64,000 nucleotides of DNA from NCBI GenBank assembly GCA_019914995.1, contig CM034144.1:6479489-6543488 (forward strand). The letters run 5' to 3'. Origin of the DNA: Acanthochlamys bracteata. Taxonomy: Eukaryota > Streptophyta > Magnoliopsida > Pandanales > Velloziaceae. Shown here in pieces: positions 1 to 10,925 of the stretch (position 1 is its first letter; every line of letters begins with the position of its first letter). A model generated the notes under the pieces. That model ran no database searches. It saw nothing but the letters and a program-made list of their open reading frames with translations, and had not been told where the DNA came from. The translations under genes and the position numbers were made by a program.

Positions 1-679
1 ATTATGATGACGACACTCTCAGATGACCTACTTCTTGTATTAACGTTTGAGAAATGTGAATTTTTTCAGACAATCAGTTTGAAGTTTTGATTCCTAGTTA
101 ATATGGCTGCTCCTGAATCCTTGTCACTTGGGTATGCTGTGCTTCCACACCTTCTAGGCAACCTTGAGCTTCTTAAAAATTAATTTTATCTGCTGCAATT
201 ACATTAGATCATGTAATATTTCAGTTCTTAATGCAGCACATCATTTCTCACAACTCTATCTCCTTCGTGATGTTGTGGCATGTCCTATTCATAATTTATT
301 CTTCAAACATGACTTCTTAAGTTTTCTTTCTGTACGAGTTTGAAAGGGGAAGATGTGGCAGTGGTCTTTCCAGCTGTCTCTATACTAGTTTTGGAGGATT
401 GTTTCCAACACCCTAACGTCAACATCTGGTTCTGATTTAGGTTTTTGTCATTGGTACCTGTGATAGTTCTTGTCGTTATTACCATGTTTATATTTTAACG
501 TTTAACCTCCATGTAAAATTTTGGGATGTTGGTCAATAGCTTGACTTCTGCTTATACTTTGAAAGGGAATTGGCAAGAAACCACTATTAGATTTCTAGTG
601 TACGGACATATCTTCTTGACTAGCAGATAACATCAATTTACCAAAATCATTGAATCTGCCTTTTTCCTTTTCGATTTAG
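1..679 (+). other. Upstream intron of the Rho GDI gene
   Basis: No coding exon is visible here. Because the exon at 680 opens in the middle of a Glu codon, the stretch is best read as the intron that precedes it, with its T-rich acceptor at about 661-679. The 5' exons of the gene lie before the window. Confidence 0.55.
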
Positions 680-1804
680 AAAACTTGGAGCCAGAAGTAA
701 AAATCATTAGCCTTTCAATTCTCTCTCCTGGTAGACCCGATATTGTCCTCCCAATTCCTGCTGTCCCAAAAATCAAAGGCCTATGGTTCACACTCAAAGA
801 AGGTAGCAGTTATAAACTAAAGTTCACATTCTCGGTCAGCAACAATATTGTCTCTGGTTTGAAGTACACCAACACAGTGTGGAAAACTGGTATGAAGGGT
901 GAGTACTCTAAACTATACTCGCAGTCTTCACGTGTTGAATGGTTATTGCATATTGTAACCTGTACATGTGTACTGAAGTAATGCTTTTGGTTAAATTTTT
1001 GAATTTCAGTTGATAGAACAAAGGAAATGCTGGGAACTTTCAGCCCTCAGGCTGAGCCTTATACATATGAGATACCAGAAGACACGACGCCTTCTGGTCT
1101 TTTCGCAAGAGGATCATATTCCGCAAGATCAAAGGTATGTAACTATTGTACAGATTGCTTGATGGATGAAGGTTGGTTTCTTCTTCCAATTTACCTATGG
1201 TTTCAATCTTCCGAGATTCACATTATTAATTAGGTTTTGGATATGTTTTAACTTCTCTGCCTGAAGGGTATCTTGTTGAATAAAAGATGTCACAGTAACT
1301 TTTGGTCAAACGCTGATCAGCTCTTTGGCTGTACAGTCCTCTCAGTTTTAAGAAACTCTTAAATTTAGTCTGAAAGGTTCTTATAAGAACTCACAAGTAG
1401 CTTTGGAGATCTTCATGCAATAAAGTCGAACTCATAATGAAAAGATAGGATCGTATTCACAATTTCGTCTTATATCTGATGGAAGCTGGGCTTTCGTTTG
1501 GTTGGCTTGACAAATCTGCGTCTCTTAATAGTCCCACATAAGCTGAGTGCTTAAATAGATATATGCTTATATGTGAACGATTTACTGTTTGAGCATACCA
1601 CATCAATTCCTTTTTATGAGTTACTTTATAATGATGTGTATCATTACCTGCAGATTAATTAAACCAAACATGATTAAGTTTGATTCTTGCTAATGAGTTA
1701 TTTGTCATTATAATATTTCTCAGTTTGTTGATGATGATGGCAAGTGCTACCTGGAGATCAACTACACTTTCGACATCCGCAAAGAATGGCCATCAAACAG
1801 CTGA
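680..1804 (+). CDS. Rho GDP-dissociation inhibitor, C-terminal part (5' end outside window)
   Basis: Rho GDIs hold ROP/Rho GTPases in the cytosol in the GDP form by masking their prenyl group. Three exons are visible: 680-898, 1010-1134 and 1724-1804 (stop TGA 1802-1804). They join in frame with GT-AG borders. The protein reads (E)NLEPEVKIISLSILSPGRPDI, then WFTLKEGSSYKLKF, NNIVSGLKYTNTVWKTGMK, VDRTKEMLGTFSPQ, TTPSGLFARGSYSARSK and CYLEINYTFDIRKEW. This is the immunoglobulin-like domain that binds the prenyl tail, with the conserved EEttPSG-FARGSYsArsKF signature and the usual C-terminal IRKEW. Compared with plant GDIs, roughly the first 90-100 residues (the acidic N-terminal arm) are missing because the gene starts before the window. 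No lesion is seen in what is present. Confidence 0.93.
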
Positions 1805-3000
1805 GCCAATCTTCCAAAAAATTGCTTCAGATGAAAAAAAAAAACAAAAAAGATGTAGCAATTTATTAGTGTGCCTTGTATAAGTAATAAGATATATATA
1901 TAACTTGGAGAAGATATTCTTTTTCCTTAATGTTCTTGTTTTAAATTTTAATTTAAGCAGGTTAAAAACATATTCATTTATTTATCCCTCTGCTTTATTT
2001 GTGCAATAATGTACATGGATTATTTATTTAAGTGAAACAGTTTATACAATCTGGTGGGTATTCAGTTTAAAAGCTATTATTTTTTCTTGTAATCATTCGA
2101 TTGATATATATTTTAGACCTTTATTTTACTGAAAATAACATTGCTTAGAACAAGGTGAAATAATTTAATGTTAGATAATAATTTACAGATTACAAGAAAA
2201 AAAACTTTATTCTTCCTGCAAATATTCTGAAATTTATTACGAAGGAGAAAAAATTAAACAATTTTCCCTGATTTGTGGGAGAGTGATAAATCCCTGCACG
2301 TCGCACGCAAATCTCGAGTCATGTGGGTCCCAACATAACACAAAATAAAAATTTACAGCTTTTTTTTGCAAAATAATCAACTGAATATATATTTGGCAAG
2401 AACGACTCCTACTAATTTTTATTAACAATTATTTGATAGAACTATTAAGAATCAGATTGTAAAATCAGAATAAATCTAGAATCTCGGTCGTCATGGTTTA
2501 CCATTCATGTCTCTAGAGGCGTTCTTCAAATAAATTTTTAATTTTTACTTTCAATTTTTAATATATTTTTTATAATATTTAAAAATTTATCTAAATTTTA
2601 AAAAATATAAAAATAATTTACATAATAAATTTTTTTATTAATTTTTAATATTTTTTTTAAAAAATTTTATTTTTAAAAATAAAAATAATTTCTATTTTAA
2701 AAAATTATAACAAAAACATCTATAAACTCTCGAATCACTACGAATTATGTGTTCATTTCTTCAAAAGCTAAAAGTAGCATATAAATTTAAAGGATGTACT
2801 CTGCAAAACATAAATATAGTAGTCTGCTTATGCTAAATCTCTACATTCTTTGTTCTTCTTGTGTTTCTTCGCCTTTCGGCAAATAAAAACATACAAATTC
2901 ATTCAATCTTAAAGCGGTCCCTTTCTCAATCCCCAAATTCTTTTTCCTCTCAAAATCCTTCCACAAAATTGAATTAAAATTCTTCGAACATTTCAATTTA
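1805..3000. other. Intergenic: Rho GDI 3' UTR, AT-rich repeat, fimbrin promoter
   Basis: About the first 150 bases after the stop should be the Rho GDI 3' UTR. An AT-rich repeat copy lies at about 2515-2745 and is listed separately. The rest up to 3,000 should hold the fimbrin promoter; no convincing TATA box was chosen. No other gene was found. Confidence 0.5.
2515..2745. repeat. AT-rich MITE-like repeat, family 1
   Basis: Begins GGCGTTCTTCAAATAAATT and ends with ACATCTATAAACTC. The interior is made of T/A runs of the TTTTTAATATATTTTTTATAA type shared with the other family-1 copies in this window. Confidence 0.45.
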
Positions 3001-3019
3001 TAATAAGTTAATAATTAAT

Positions 3020-3408
3020 TTTCCATTCACTCAAAGCGTGTTCAAGCGATAAACAAGGAAGAAAACAAGCTGAAAACAAAGAAGAAGTCTCTCATCTCTT
3101 GCATGAATCTTCAATCCTGACAGGTATTTCCGTTCTTCTTCTGAATTTCTCTTTTTTTAGACTATTTTTAAGATTTTAATAGTTTTGCAAATATTTGTTC
3201 GTTTCCTTTGGGACACAAATGAAGTATTTCTCCAATTTGAATCTATAAGAAATTTTCGACTTGCTGAGATCATTATGTGATTTTTTATCTGAACTAGGAC
3301 TTGGACCCAGGGATCTCAACTGGGTAATCGTCAAAATCTAGTTTTTCCTCCATCCTTGGATTGGATTGTATAAGAAGGTTGAAGATTGAAGATAAACTTG
3401 AGTGAAAA
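3020..3408 (+). promoter_or_regulatory. Fimbrin 5' leader with a probable leader intron and a 5-codon upstream ORF
   Basis: A strong donor (CCTGACAG followed by GTATTTCC, cut after 3122) and an acceptor (TTGGACCCAG, ending 3310) would remove a leader intron of about 190 bases before the fimbrin ATG at 3409. Just before the donor a tiny reading frame ATGAATCTTCAATCCTGA lies at 3103-3120. The splice sites are read from sequence only and the transcription start is not known. Confidence 0.4.
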
Positions 3409-6400
3409 ATGTCGGGCTTTGTCGGAGTGATTGTTTCAGATCCCTTGTTGCAGAGTCAATTCACACAGGTCGAACTTAGAAGTCTTAAGGCCAAGGTAAG
3501 CATCGTATCTCATAACTCTTGGGGATAATTTTTTCTTTTTGTTATATGAATTTGTTGTAAAATGTTGTATTGAGAGATTTCACATTGTTTGATTGAAAAT
3601 GGTTGGTCAGTACATCATTAAACAAAGAGAGAAAGGCCGTGTGACTGTTGCAGATTTGCCATCAATGATGGGCAAGCTCAAAGGCCTAGGTGGTGTTCTT
3701 ACTGAAGAAGAAATCACATCGGTGTTAAATGAGACTTATCCTGATATGACACAAGAAATAGAATTTGAAGCATTCTTGAAGGTAGTGATGCTTTGATTTA
3801 TAGTAGTGATAGTATTGTTGTAGTAGAAGCGATGGTTGACTTGGTTGTCTATGGAGCAGGAGTATCTTAATTTGCAACAAAGTGTTACAGCAAAACAGGG
3901 CAGCAGCAAGCACTCTTCATCTTTCCTGAAGGCAACGACAACTACACTTCTCCACCACATAAATGAATCAGAGAAATCATCTTATGTTGTCCATATTAAT
4001 AGCTATCTTAGAGATGATCCTTTTTTGAAGCAATTCTTGCCAATGGATCCAGCCAGTAATGATCTCTTCAACCTTGTGAGGGATGGTGTTCTTCTTTGGT
4101 AAGTGGTTGAGGTCATCATCTATGTTTTTTTTTAACATAATAGCTTGTGATTAATTAGGTTCACTGTCATGCCTTTAGGGAACATAGATTGCAGGCATTG
4201 CTGAACCCAGTTCTGGTGTATTTCTTATAACCGGACCTTGTAAACATGATTCATCTTCAGAAACTTTCAAGCTAATTGCCCATCGTTAGTCCCCTATTTA
4301 TGCAGCTTAGTGATCTGAATTTTTGAAGTGTTTTATTATATAACTTTTGGTTGAAGTTACTGGTGTGTATGCATATTGTCATGAAAATGTGATCTCATTG
4401 CTAGTTATGCTAAGGAGCAGTTTGATGTCATTATAGTCATTGCTATAGCTATTAATCTATAATCTAAACTTTCGTCTTTCCAAGTGCTAAATACTAATAA
4501 TGTTGGCGACTTAGTCATTGCTTCTGATATTCGCTTTTCTGTTATTCTTATAGTAAATTGATCAATGTTGCTGTTCCTGGGACGATAGACGAAAGGGCAA
4601 TAAACACAAAGCGAGTACTCAATCCATGGGAAAGAAATGAAAATCACACTCTTTGTCTTAATTCAGCTAAAGCTATTGGATGCACAGTTGTTAATATTGG
4701 AACACAGGACTTGATTGAGGGCAGGGTGAGTGTTGAAATTATTGGTTTTATATGTAGAAGCTATAAACAATTTTATGTTTTTCTTGTTCTTTTTCTTCTT
4801 TTTTTTTTTTGGATAAAGAACAGATCTCTGCAAGAACATATCTTCTTTTCTTAATGGTCTTTATTTTGTATTTGTGAATGATTCGGTAGGTACAGATTTT
4901 AACGACAATAAAAAATGAGTAAATCCATGCAGCCCGTAATCAGTCAGGTTGATCTTGTTCTGCAATTGTTGATGAATATAGTCACCTCCTGAATGATCTA
5001 AAACACAAAAACATTGTCTATTTCCTATTTTCACAATAATGATTTTACATATTCCTTTAGCTTGTGAGGATTTTCTGTTGATTTTAGCAGGACTAAGATG
5101 TTTTTCCCCTTCATGCAGCCCCATCTTGTTCTTGGATTGATATCTCAGATTATTAAGGTATGTATACCATATGGCGTGCTTTGGTTATTGTTTGAATAAA
5201 TGAATTGCTACTTGCATATATGGTGTTCATCTATTGTATTGATTATAACATGTCTGAGGTTATCGTTTGCCTTGTTGTTCCTGTATTCAGATACAACTTT
5301 TAGCTGATCTTAACCTTAAGAAGACACCTCAGTTGGTGGAGTTGGTCGATGACAACAGGGTCAGACACAGATGTTCTCATATCCCCTTTCTTTCATGATC
5401 TGCTGCAAATCAAGTTGCTCTGACTTAGTGCTATATGTTCGATTTAACTTATGCAGGATTTGGAGGAGCTCATGAGCTTACCACCAGAAAAGATGCTTCT
5501 AAAATGGATGAACTTTCATCTCAAGAAAGCAGGGTACAAGAAACCTGTTACAAACTTTTCTTCTGATGTGAAGGTGACCAGCAACTAGTTCGACTTTTTT
5601 AATTTCGCTGCCTGGAATTAGTACTGAATATGTGGGACGCATTTTACGTACTCTCCATCAGAGACGGTTCTTTCCTGCTTTTGATGATGTTTGGTCAACT
5701 TTGGCTTGTCATAAGTAAATGCCATGGAAAATTTTGTGCTTTCTTCTATTATACGAGTGGTCCAATATTTAAGATGCTTCCAATGTGTCTGGGATTTATA
5801 TTTGAAATTTCTGTTTTGCTGCTTTTAATTTTACCTGTAAATATGATTATTACTTTATGTACAGTTCATTATTGTTCAGTGGTATCTGTTTACCTTTTGG
5901 AGCTATTGATTGCAGGATGGAGAGGCTTATGCTTACCTTCTTAACGCTCTTGCGCCAGAACACAGCACCGTTTCCACATTAGAAATGAAGGATCCTAGTA
6001 AGAGGGCACAAATGGTGCTTGAACAAGCTGAAAAATTAGATTGCAAAAGATATATTTCACCAGAGGACATAGTTGAAGGTTCTCCAAATTTGAATCTTGC
6101 ATTTGTTGCTCAAATATTTCAACATAGGTCAGAAGTCACCGGTTTGTTAATTTCTTGAATGAGATGCATTGTTCTCTTAGCATCATACTCATTTTATGAT
6201 AGCCATATTCTATGTTTTACATTACTCTGTTAATCCCTTTGCAGAAATGGCCTCTCTGTAGATAGCAAAAAGATCTCCTTGGCACAGAAGGCAACTGATG
6301 ATGTTCAAGTATCTAGAGAAGAGAGAGCTTTCCGTATGTGGATAAATAGTCTTGGAATTGTAACATATGTCAATAATTTGTTTGAGGATGTCAGAAATGG

Positions 6401-8915
6401 GTAAGCATTAATGTGATACCTTGAATTTCCTGTCATTATTTTGTCTCAAAGAACTAGACATTGCAGGTGGGTTCTCTTGGAAGTTCTGGACAAAGTTTCT
6501 CCTGGATCTGTTAATTGGAAGCATGCATCAAAGCCTCCAATTAAGATGCCTTTTCGTAAAGTTGAAAACTGCAACCAAGTTGTGAGAATAGGAAAGGAAT
6601 TGAAGTTCTCACTTGTAAACATTGCTGGGAATGACATTGTTCAAGGAAACAAAAAGCTCATACTAGGTAAGTTTGACGCTGGAACTTTGCTCTATCATCT
6701 GATTGCATGATATATTTTCATTACTTCTAATTGCTCATTGCTATTCATCTGAGATTGACTTGAAAGACCAAGTTCTATATGTGCATACTTGTCTTTGCGA
6801 ATGATCATTTGAAAAAAGTATATGCTACTTAGCCTGCTTTTGTTTGTAGGATTCTACTTAAATGTAGGAGGCTATCTTATAAAAGGCTAGTTTGGACATG
6901 AAGATTTCAGGAATTGCATGGTCATGTGTGACGTTCAAACTGTAAACATGTTGTCGCTTTTACAACAATGTCATTTTTTCACTCTGTTTATAAGCAACCA
7001 AAGTAACACGAGTATAACCTTCCTGCGGGGTATTTCTTTCTAGAATATGATAAGGAAGCTTGCATATAATCAGGAAATTAGTGTCTCTTGTTTCTCTTAA
7101 GAGTTGGAGAATCCAAAGATCCTGACTACGTGTGACCTGAATGAGGGGTCCAGTTGGAGCAACTTTGAGTTAAATGGGTTTAGGTGCGTTAACTTCGTGT
7201 AAAGATCACAGCTTTGGGTTAAATTTAAACTCATTATGAATGGGCTTCTTACTACATTATTGGAACTGGTTAAGTTTGTGTTAATCTTAAAAGTGTGGGG
7301 CGATGGGGTAATGTTTCTCTTGATCAACTTTGAAAGTGGTTTTGTTCCGGTACTGAGTTCCTTCCTGGTTCTTTCAGCTTATTTATGGCAGCTAATGAGA
7401 TTCAACATGCTTCAACTCTTGAAGAACTTGAGATACCATTCTCAAGGAAAGGAGATTACAGACACAGATATATTAAATTGGGCAAATGCTAAAGTGAAGA
7501 GCTCTGGTAGATCTTCTCGAATGGAGAGTTTTAAGGTCTCTTTGCTTCTGTCATTTCCTATGGGAACTCAAAATGTTTGATGGCCTGACTTATCTTATCT
7601 TAAACTCCAGGATAAGAACCTGTCAAATGGAAAATTCTTTCTCGAGCTTCTTAGCGCTGTTAAACCAAGAGCTGTCAGCTGGAAGCTTGTCACAAATGGA
7701 GAAAATGGTATGTTGTAATTCAGAAGTTGCTAAAGCTTGTTAACTATAAATATTGACGAAAATTTGCATGAAGTTGTCGGGAAAGTAAGCTTGATATAAA
7801 TTCTGAAGTTGCACTTCATCATATTTAATTCTTTTGTAATACACCTCTAATTCTGCAAATCTATGCAGATGAAGAGAAAAAGTTGAATGCCACTTACATT
7901 ATCAGTGTAGCCAGAAAGATGGGTTGTTCCATTTTCTTGTTGCCGGAGGACATCATGGAGGTAAAGTTACATCCCAGATACTGGCCTTTTTCAAATTCGC
8001 ATGCAGATTGTATAAGCATATCTAAAGTGGATGGTGGTTTTTTGCATCTGTGATAGTGCAAATTAGCTGCATGCCTCGCATATGGAGAGTATGTATATTA
8101 TGTCATGGACATATGTTTAGGTGCTTAGTAGATTGTAACCTTCGTAACCTTGGGATGTAGTACTTTATTGATTGACACTAAATGAAGAGAGTCTCTACCA
8201 TTCTAGCACTGGAGATGCTTTATTCTAACTTATCTCGAATCCAGTCTACTTTTACTCATAGCTTGGTTACGACATGTCTCTGTGCATGGTATGTTTCTAT
8301 AACCAGATGACCTGGGTATTAGTTCCCTCGTTGCATAGCAACTGTCTTTATCTTTAATGACTCCTGGAATATTATCCAGTTATGAGCTTCACCTCTCTCT
8401 TTTTTGCATTTTTTATCTGGCAGGTAAATCAGAAGATGATACTCACTCTCACAGCAAGTATTATGTATTGGAGCCTTCAGCAATCTGTTGGGAACCCTGC
8501 TGTACCTTCAGTCTCAGAATCCTCTGAAGTCTCGACAGGCACGTCAGACACTTTGGTTGATGACGCTACTTCAGAGAAATCTCCTTCTGTAAGAGGAGAA
8601 ACTGTGACACAAAGTGTAGCTGACAGAGCTCCTACACTCTCTGAAGAAGCTATTAGCAAAAATATAGCAGAAGTAGCTTTGGTTGAAGAAGCTGCAAGCA
8701 AAAGTGTTACTGAACAACCTCCTTACCTAATTGAACAAGCTGTGAGCCAAAATGTAGTAGGAGAAGTTCCTCTACCCCATGATGAAAGCATGAGTGAAAG
8801 TATCATATCAGAAAGCATCTCCAATGTGACCATAAATGATGATGCAAAGACAGAAACTGAAAATGGTGTTGCTGAAAATGGTAATGCCTCTGGCGGAGAA
8901 TTATCTAAAGAGTAG
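3409..8915 (+). CDS. FIM: Fimbrin (actin-bundling protein), complete
   Basis: Fimbrins cross-link actin filaments into tight bundles in the cytosol through two actin-binding domains, each made of two calponin-homology (CH) domains. Fourteen coding exons: 3409-3495, 3611-3781, 3860-4098, 4554-4725, 5119-5157, 5291-5359, 5457-5573, 5916-6127, 6245-6400, 6467-6666, 7378-7535, 7611-7707, 7869-7960, 8424-8915. They sum to 2,301 bases (766 residues), all with GT-AG borders and matching phases. The start [20 protein letters not shown] is the family N-terminus. A degenerate EF-hand-like part covers about 30-86, CH1 about 120-240 ([20 protein letters not shown]), CH2 about 265-375 ([16 protein letters not shown]), CH3 about 390-500 ([20 protein letters not shown]), CH4 about 515-620 ([28 protein letters not shown]). 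The tail after CH4 (about 140 residues, Ser/Glu/Val-rich, with imperfect repeats) makes it longer than the 650-690 residues usual for plant fimbrins. Confidence 0.95.
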
Positions 8916-9380
8916 CAGCAATTCTATATTGCCTCTAGTTTAGCAGTTAGCTCATAGTCGCATACAGAGGGAAAAAATGGTTATTCTGCAGATTACTTAT
9001 AGTGTTTATATACAGATCAAGTTGTCAGATATTTACCTTACAAGTGCAATGCGAAAAGATGGAAATAAGGTGAAGTATAGGTTTCATTGATTCTTTGATA
9101 GGTCTATAGTTACAGTAATAAAGAAATTCTCTCCTGTTATAATGAGTTATTACATGCAAAGGAAAAGATTGCGAGTTTTTCAGGCGGTTGTTGGTGGGTT
9201 TTAGTATACAATTTCTTGAATGGTCTTGGAGTCATAGTCAATAATCAAATACACAACATCTGTGAAAACAGTTTATGTAGAACGTTTTGCTGTAAAAATT
9301 TATGGAGTGTTATTTATACAGATTTTGTTGTCTACTGAAGATATCAGTCTTGTTTTTTGTGTTATTCAGTGTGTATATGT
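8916..9380. other. Fimbrin 3' UTR and spacer
   Basis: Follows the fimbrin stop codon directly. No second reading frame with coding character was seen. The polyadenylation site cannot be fixed from the sequence. Confidence 0.4.
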
Positions 9381-9690
9381 TAAGGGTGTGTTTCAAATTT
9401 TCGTAACTAAGTTTTGTAAAAGTGAAAAGTAAAAGGTAGAGTTTTTTGAAAAATGAAGTGGAAGTGGAGTTCAATATTTGTGTTTCAATAAGTTTTAGAA
9501 GTGTGTTGAAAATTAAAAGATAAAGTTGTATTAGGAAAGTGTGCAAATAAAAAAATTGAAATTAGAGTTTCGCATATGGAAGTGGAGTTCTGAGTTCTTT
9601 GTTTTTTATATAATTGAAACATATGAACCGTTCGAAACTCAAAATCTGGCGGAAAAAAGTGAAAATACGAGCGTTTGAAACACGCCCTAA
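9381..9690. mobile_element. Harbinger/Tourist-type MITE
   Basis: Terminal inverted repeats GGGTGTGTTTCAAA (9384-9397) and TTTGAAACACGCCC (9674-9687) face each other, and both ends are flanked by TAA (9381-9383 and 9688-9690), the 3-base target duplication typical of PIF/Harbinger elements. The 304-base element carries no gene. It is a plain non-autonomous DNA transposon. Confidence 0.75.
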
Positions 9691-9884
9691 GCACAAGTAT
9701 TATGTAACATTCATTCCATGTATAAAAATGGATCTGAGTATGTAGGTTCATGTATTTGAGATATAAATTTACCAACACATCCTGATCGGTTAAATAGATT
9801 TTTTTTCATATATATATATATATATGAAAAGGAATAAAAATATTTTAGTTTTTGTAGATATTTCAGTATACTCTACAGCCGTTT

Positions 9885-10140
9885 GTGACCGTATAGATTT
9901 TTAAATCTAATCTCTATTATTAAATATTAAAAATTATGAGTAAGTAATATGTTGACAAAATTTTATCTCAATCGGATTATAAATCGATTTTTATCCAATC
10001 ATTTGATCATTATAACACAAATAATAAAAATTATATATATATATATATATATTTAGTGGTTTTGATCATTGGATATAAGTTGATTTGTAATTGGTTTGAA
10101 ACAAAATTTGTCAGCGTATAACCGTTTCATAAGACTAGAG
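9885..10140. repeat. Fold-back (inverted-repeat) element with an (AT)n loop
   Basis: The left arm (about 9948-10015: GTTGACAAAATTTTATCTCA, then ATCGGATTATAAATCGATTT, then TTTATCCAATCATTTGATCA) is imperfectly complementary to the right arm (about 10060-10125: TTTGATCATTGGATATAAGT, TGATTTGTAATTGGTTTGAA, ACAAAATTTGTCAGCG). The loop at about 10035-10055 is an AT microsatellite. A similar left arm recurs at about 59,975-60,060. Confidence 0.6.
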
Positions 10141-10694
10141 TGGTCCTAATATATATGTATTGAGTAATCTTCTTCGTCATACACTCACAGGCATAACGAG
10201 TAACGACGCATTTTAAATAAAAATAAATTTAATAACAATAATAATTACTATATAAAGTACAATTTAAAATATAATTTTAATAAATATAAATTTTAGTGTG
10301 AAATTAGTAATAAAATTTAAAATGACTATTAAAGTACGTAAAATATTGTGAATTAAAATCTGTGAATTAAAATCTGAAAGAAAGTTTGGAGATATTGAAA
10401 CACATACTTAAATTGTTTTAAATTTTAAAATTTTGAGTTATCATATTTGTAAGTATAGGTTTACGTGATTATACTATTATATTTGTAAACCCCAGTGGGT
10501 TTTAGCTGGGTCCAACAAAGCGACTAAATTTTGCGCCTGGTAAAACCGTAAGTAACAGCAATATCAGTGTCCTTTTGTAACTCTATTACGTTATCTTCTT
10601 CTTTCAGCACTGGACCAACTGAACCGGAGAAAAATGTCATCCCGGTTCAGCACTGGACCGACCCGAACGACATGGGAACTCCATCCTGAGCTCG
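10141..10694. other. Spacer without a gene
   Basis: AT-rich DNA. A short GC-richer stretch at about 10,600-10,690 contains a direct repeat of GCACTGGACC and nearby CCGGTTCAG/CTGAACCGG pieces. No reading frame, RNA gene or clear transposon end was recognised. Confidence 0.4.
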
Positions 10695-10925
10695 ATTTAG
10701 AAAGCAGTTTTTAAAAAGTAATTTTTTAATTTTTTAATTTATATTTTTTAATATATTTTTATTAAGTACTTCAAATATTTATTTAAAATTTACAAATTAT
10801 TAAAAATTCTAGATAATAAAATTATTTTATTATTTAAGTTTATTAATAAAAAATAGAGTTTATTTAAAAAATAAAAATATTTTTATTTAAAAAAATCTCT
10901 ATTTTAAAAAATACTTCTAAACGCT
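10695..10925. repeat. AT-rich MITE-like repeat, family 1, abutting the BTB pseudogene
   Basis: Right end is AAATACTTCTAAACGCTTCT, the form seen at other family-1 right ends. Sequence recognisable as the ankyrin/BTB gene begins at its right border, so this copy marks the 5' truncation point of that gene. Confidence 0.5.

Noticed and set aside
5630-5944. 104-codon hydrophobic frame inside fimbrin
   Set aside because: Lies in the intron 5,574-5,915; fimbrin exons on both sides join in frame without it.
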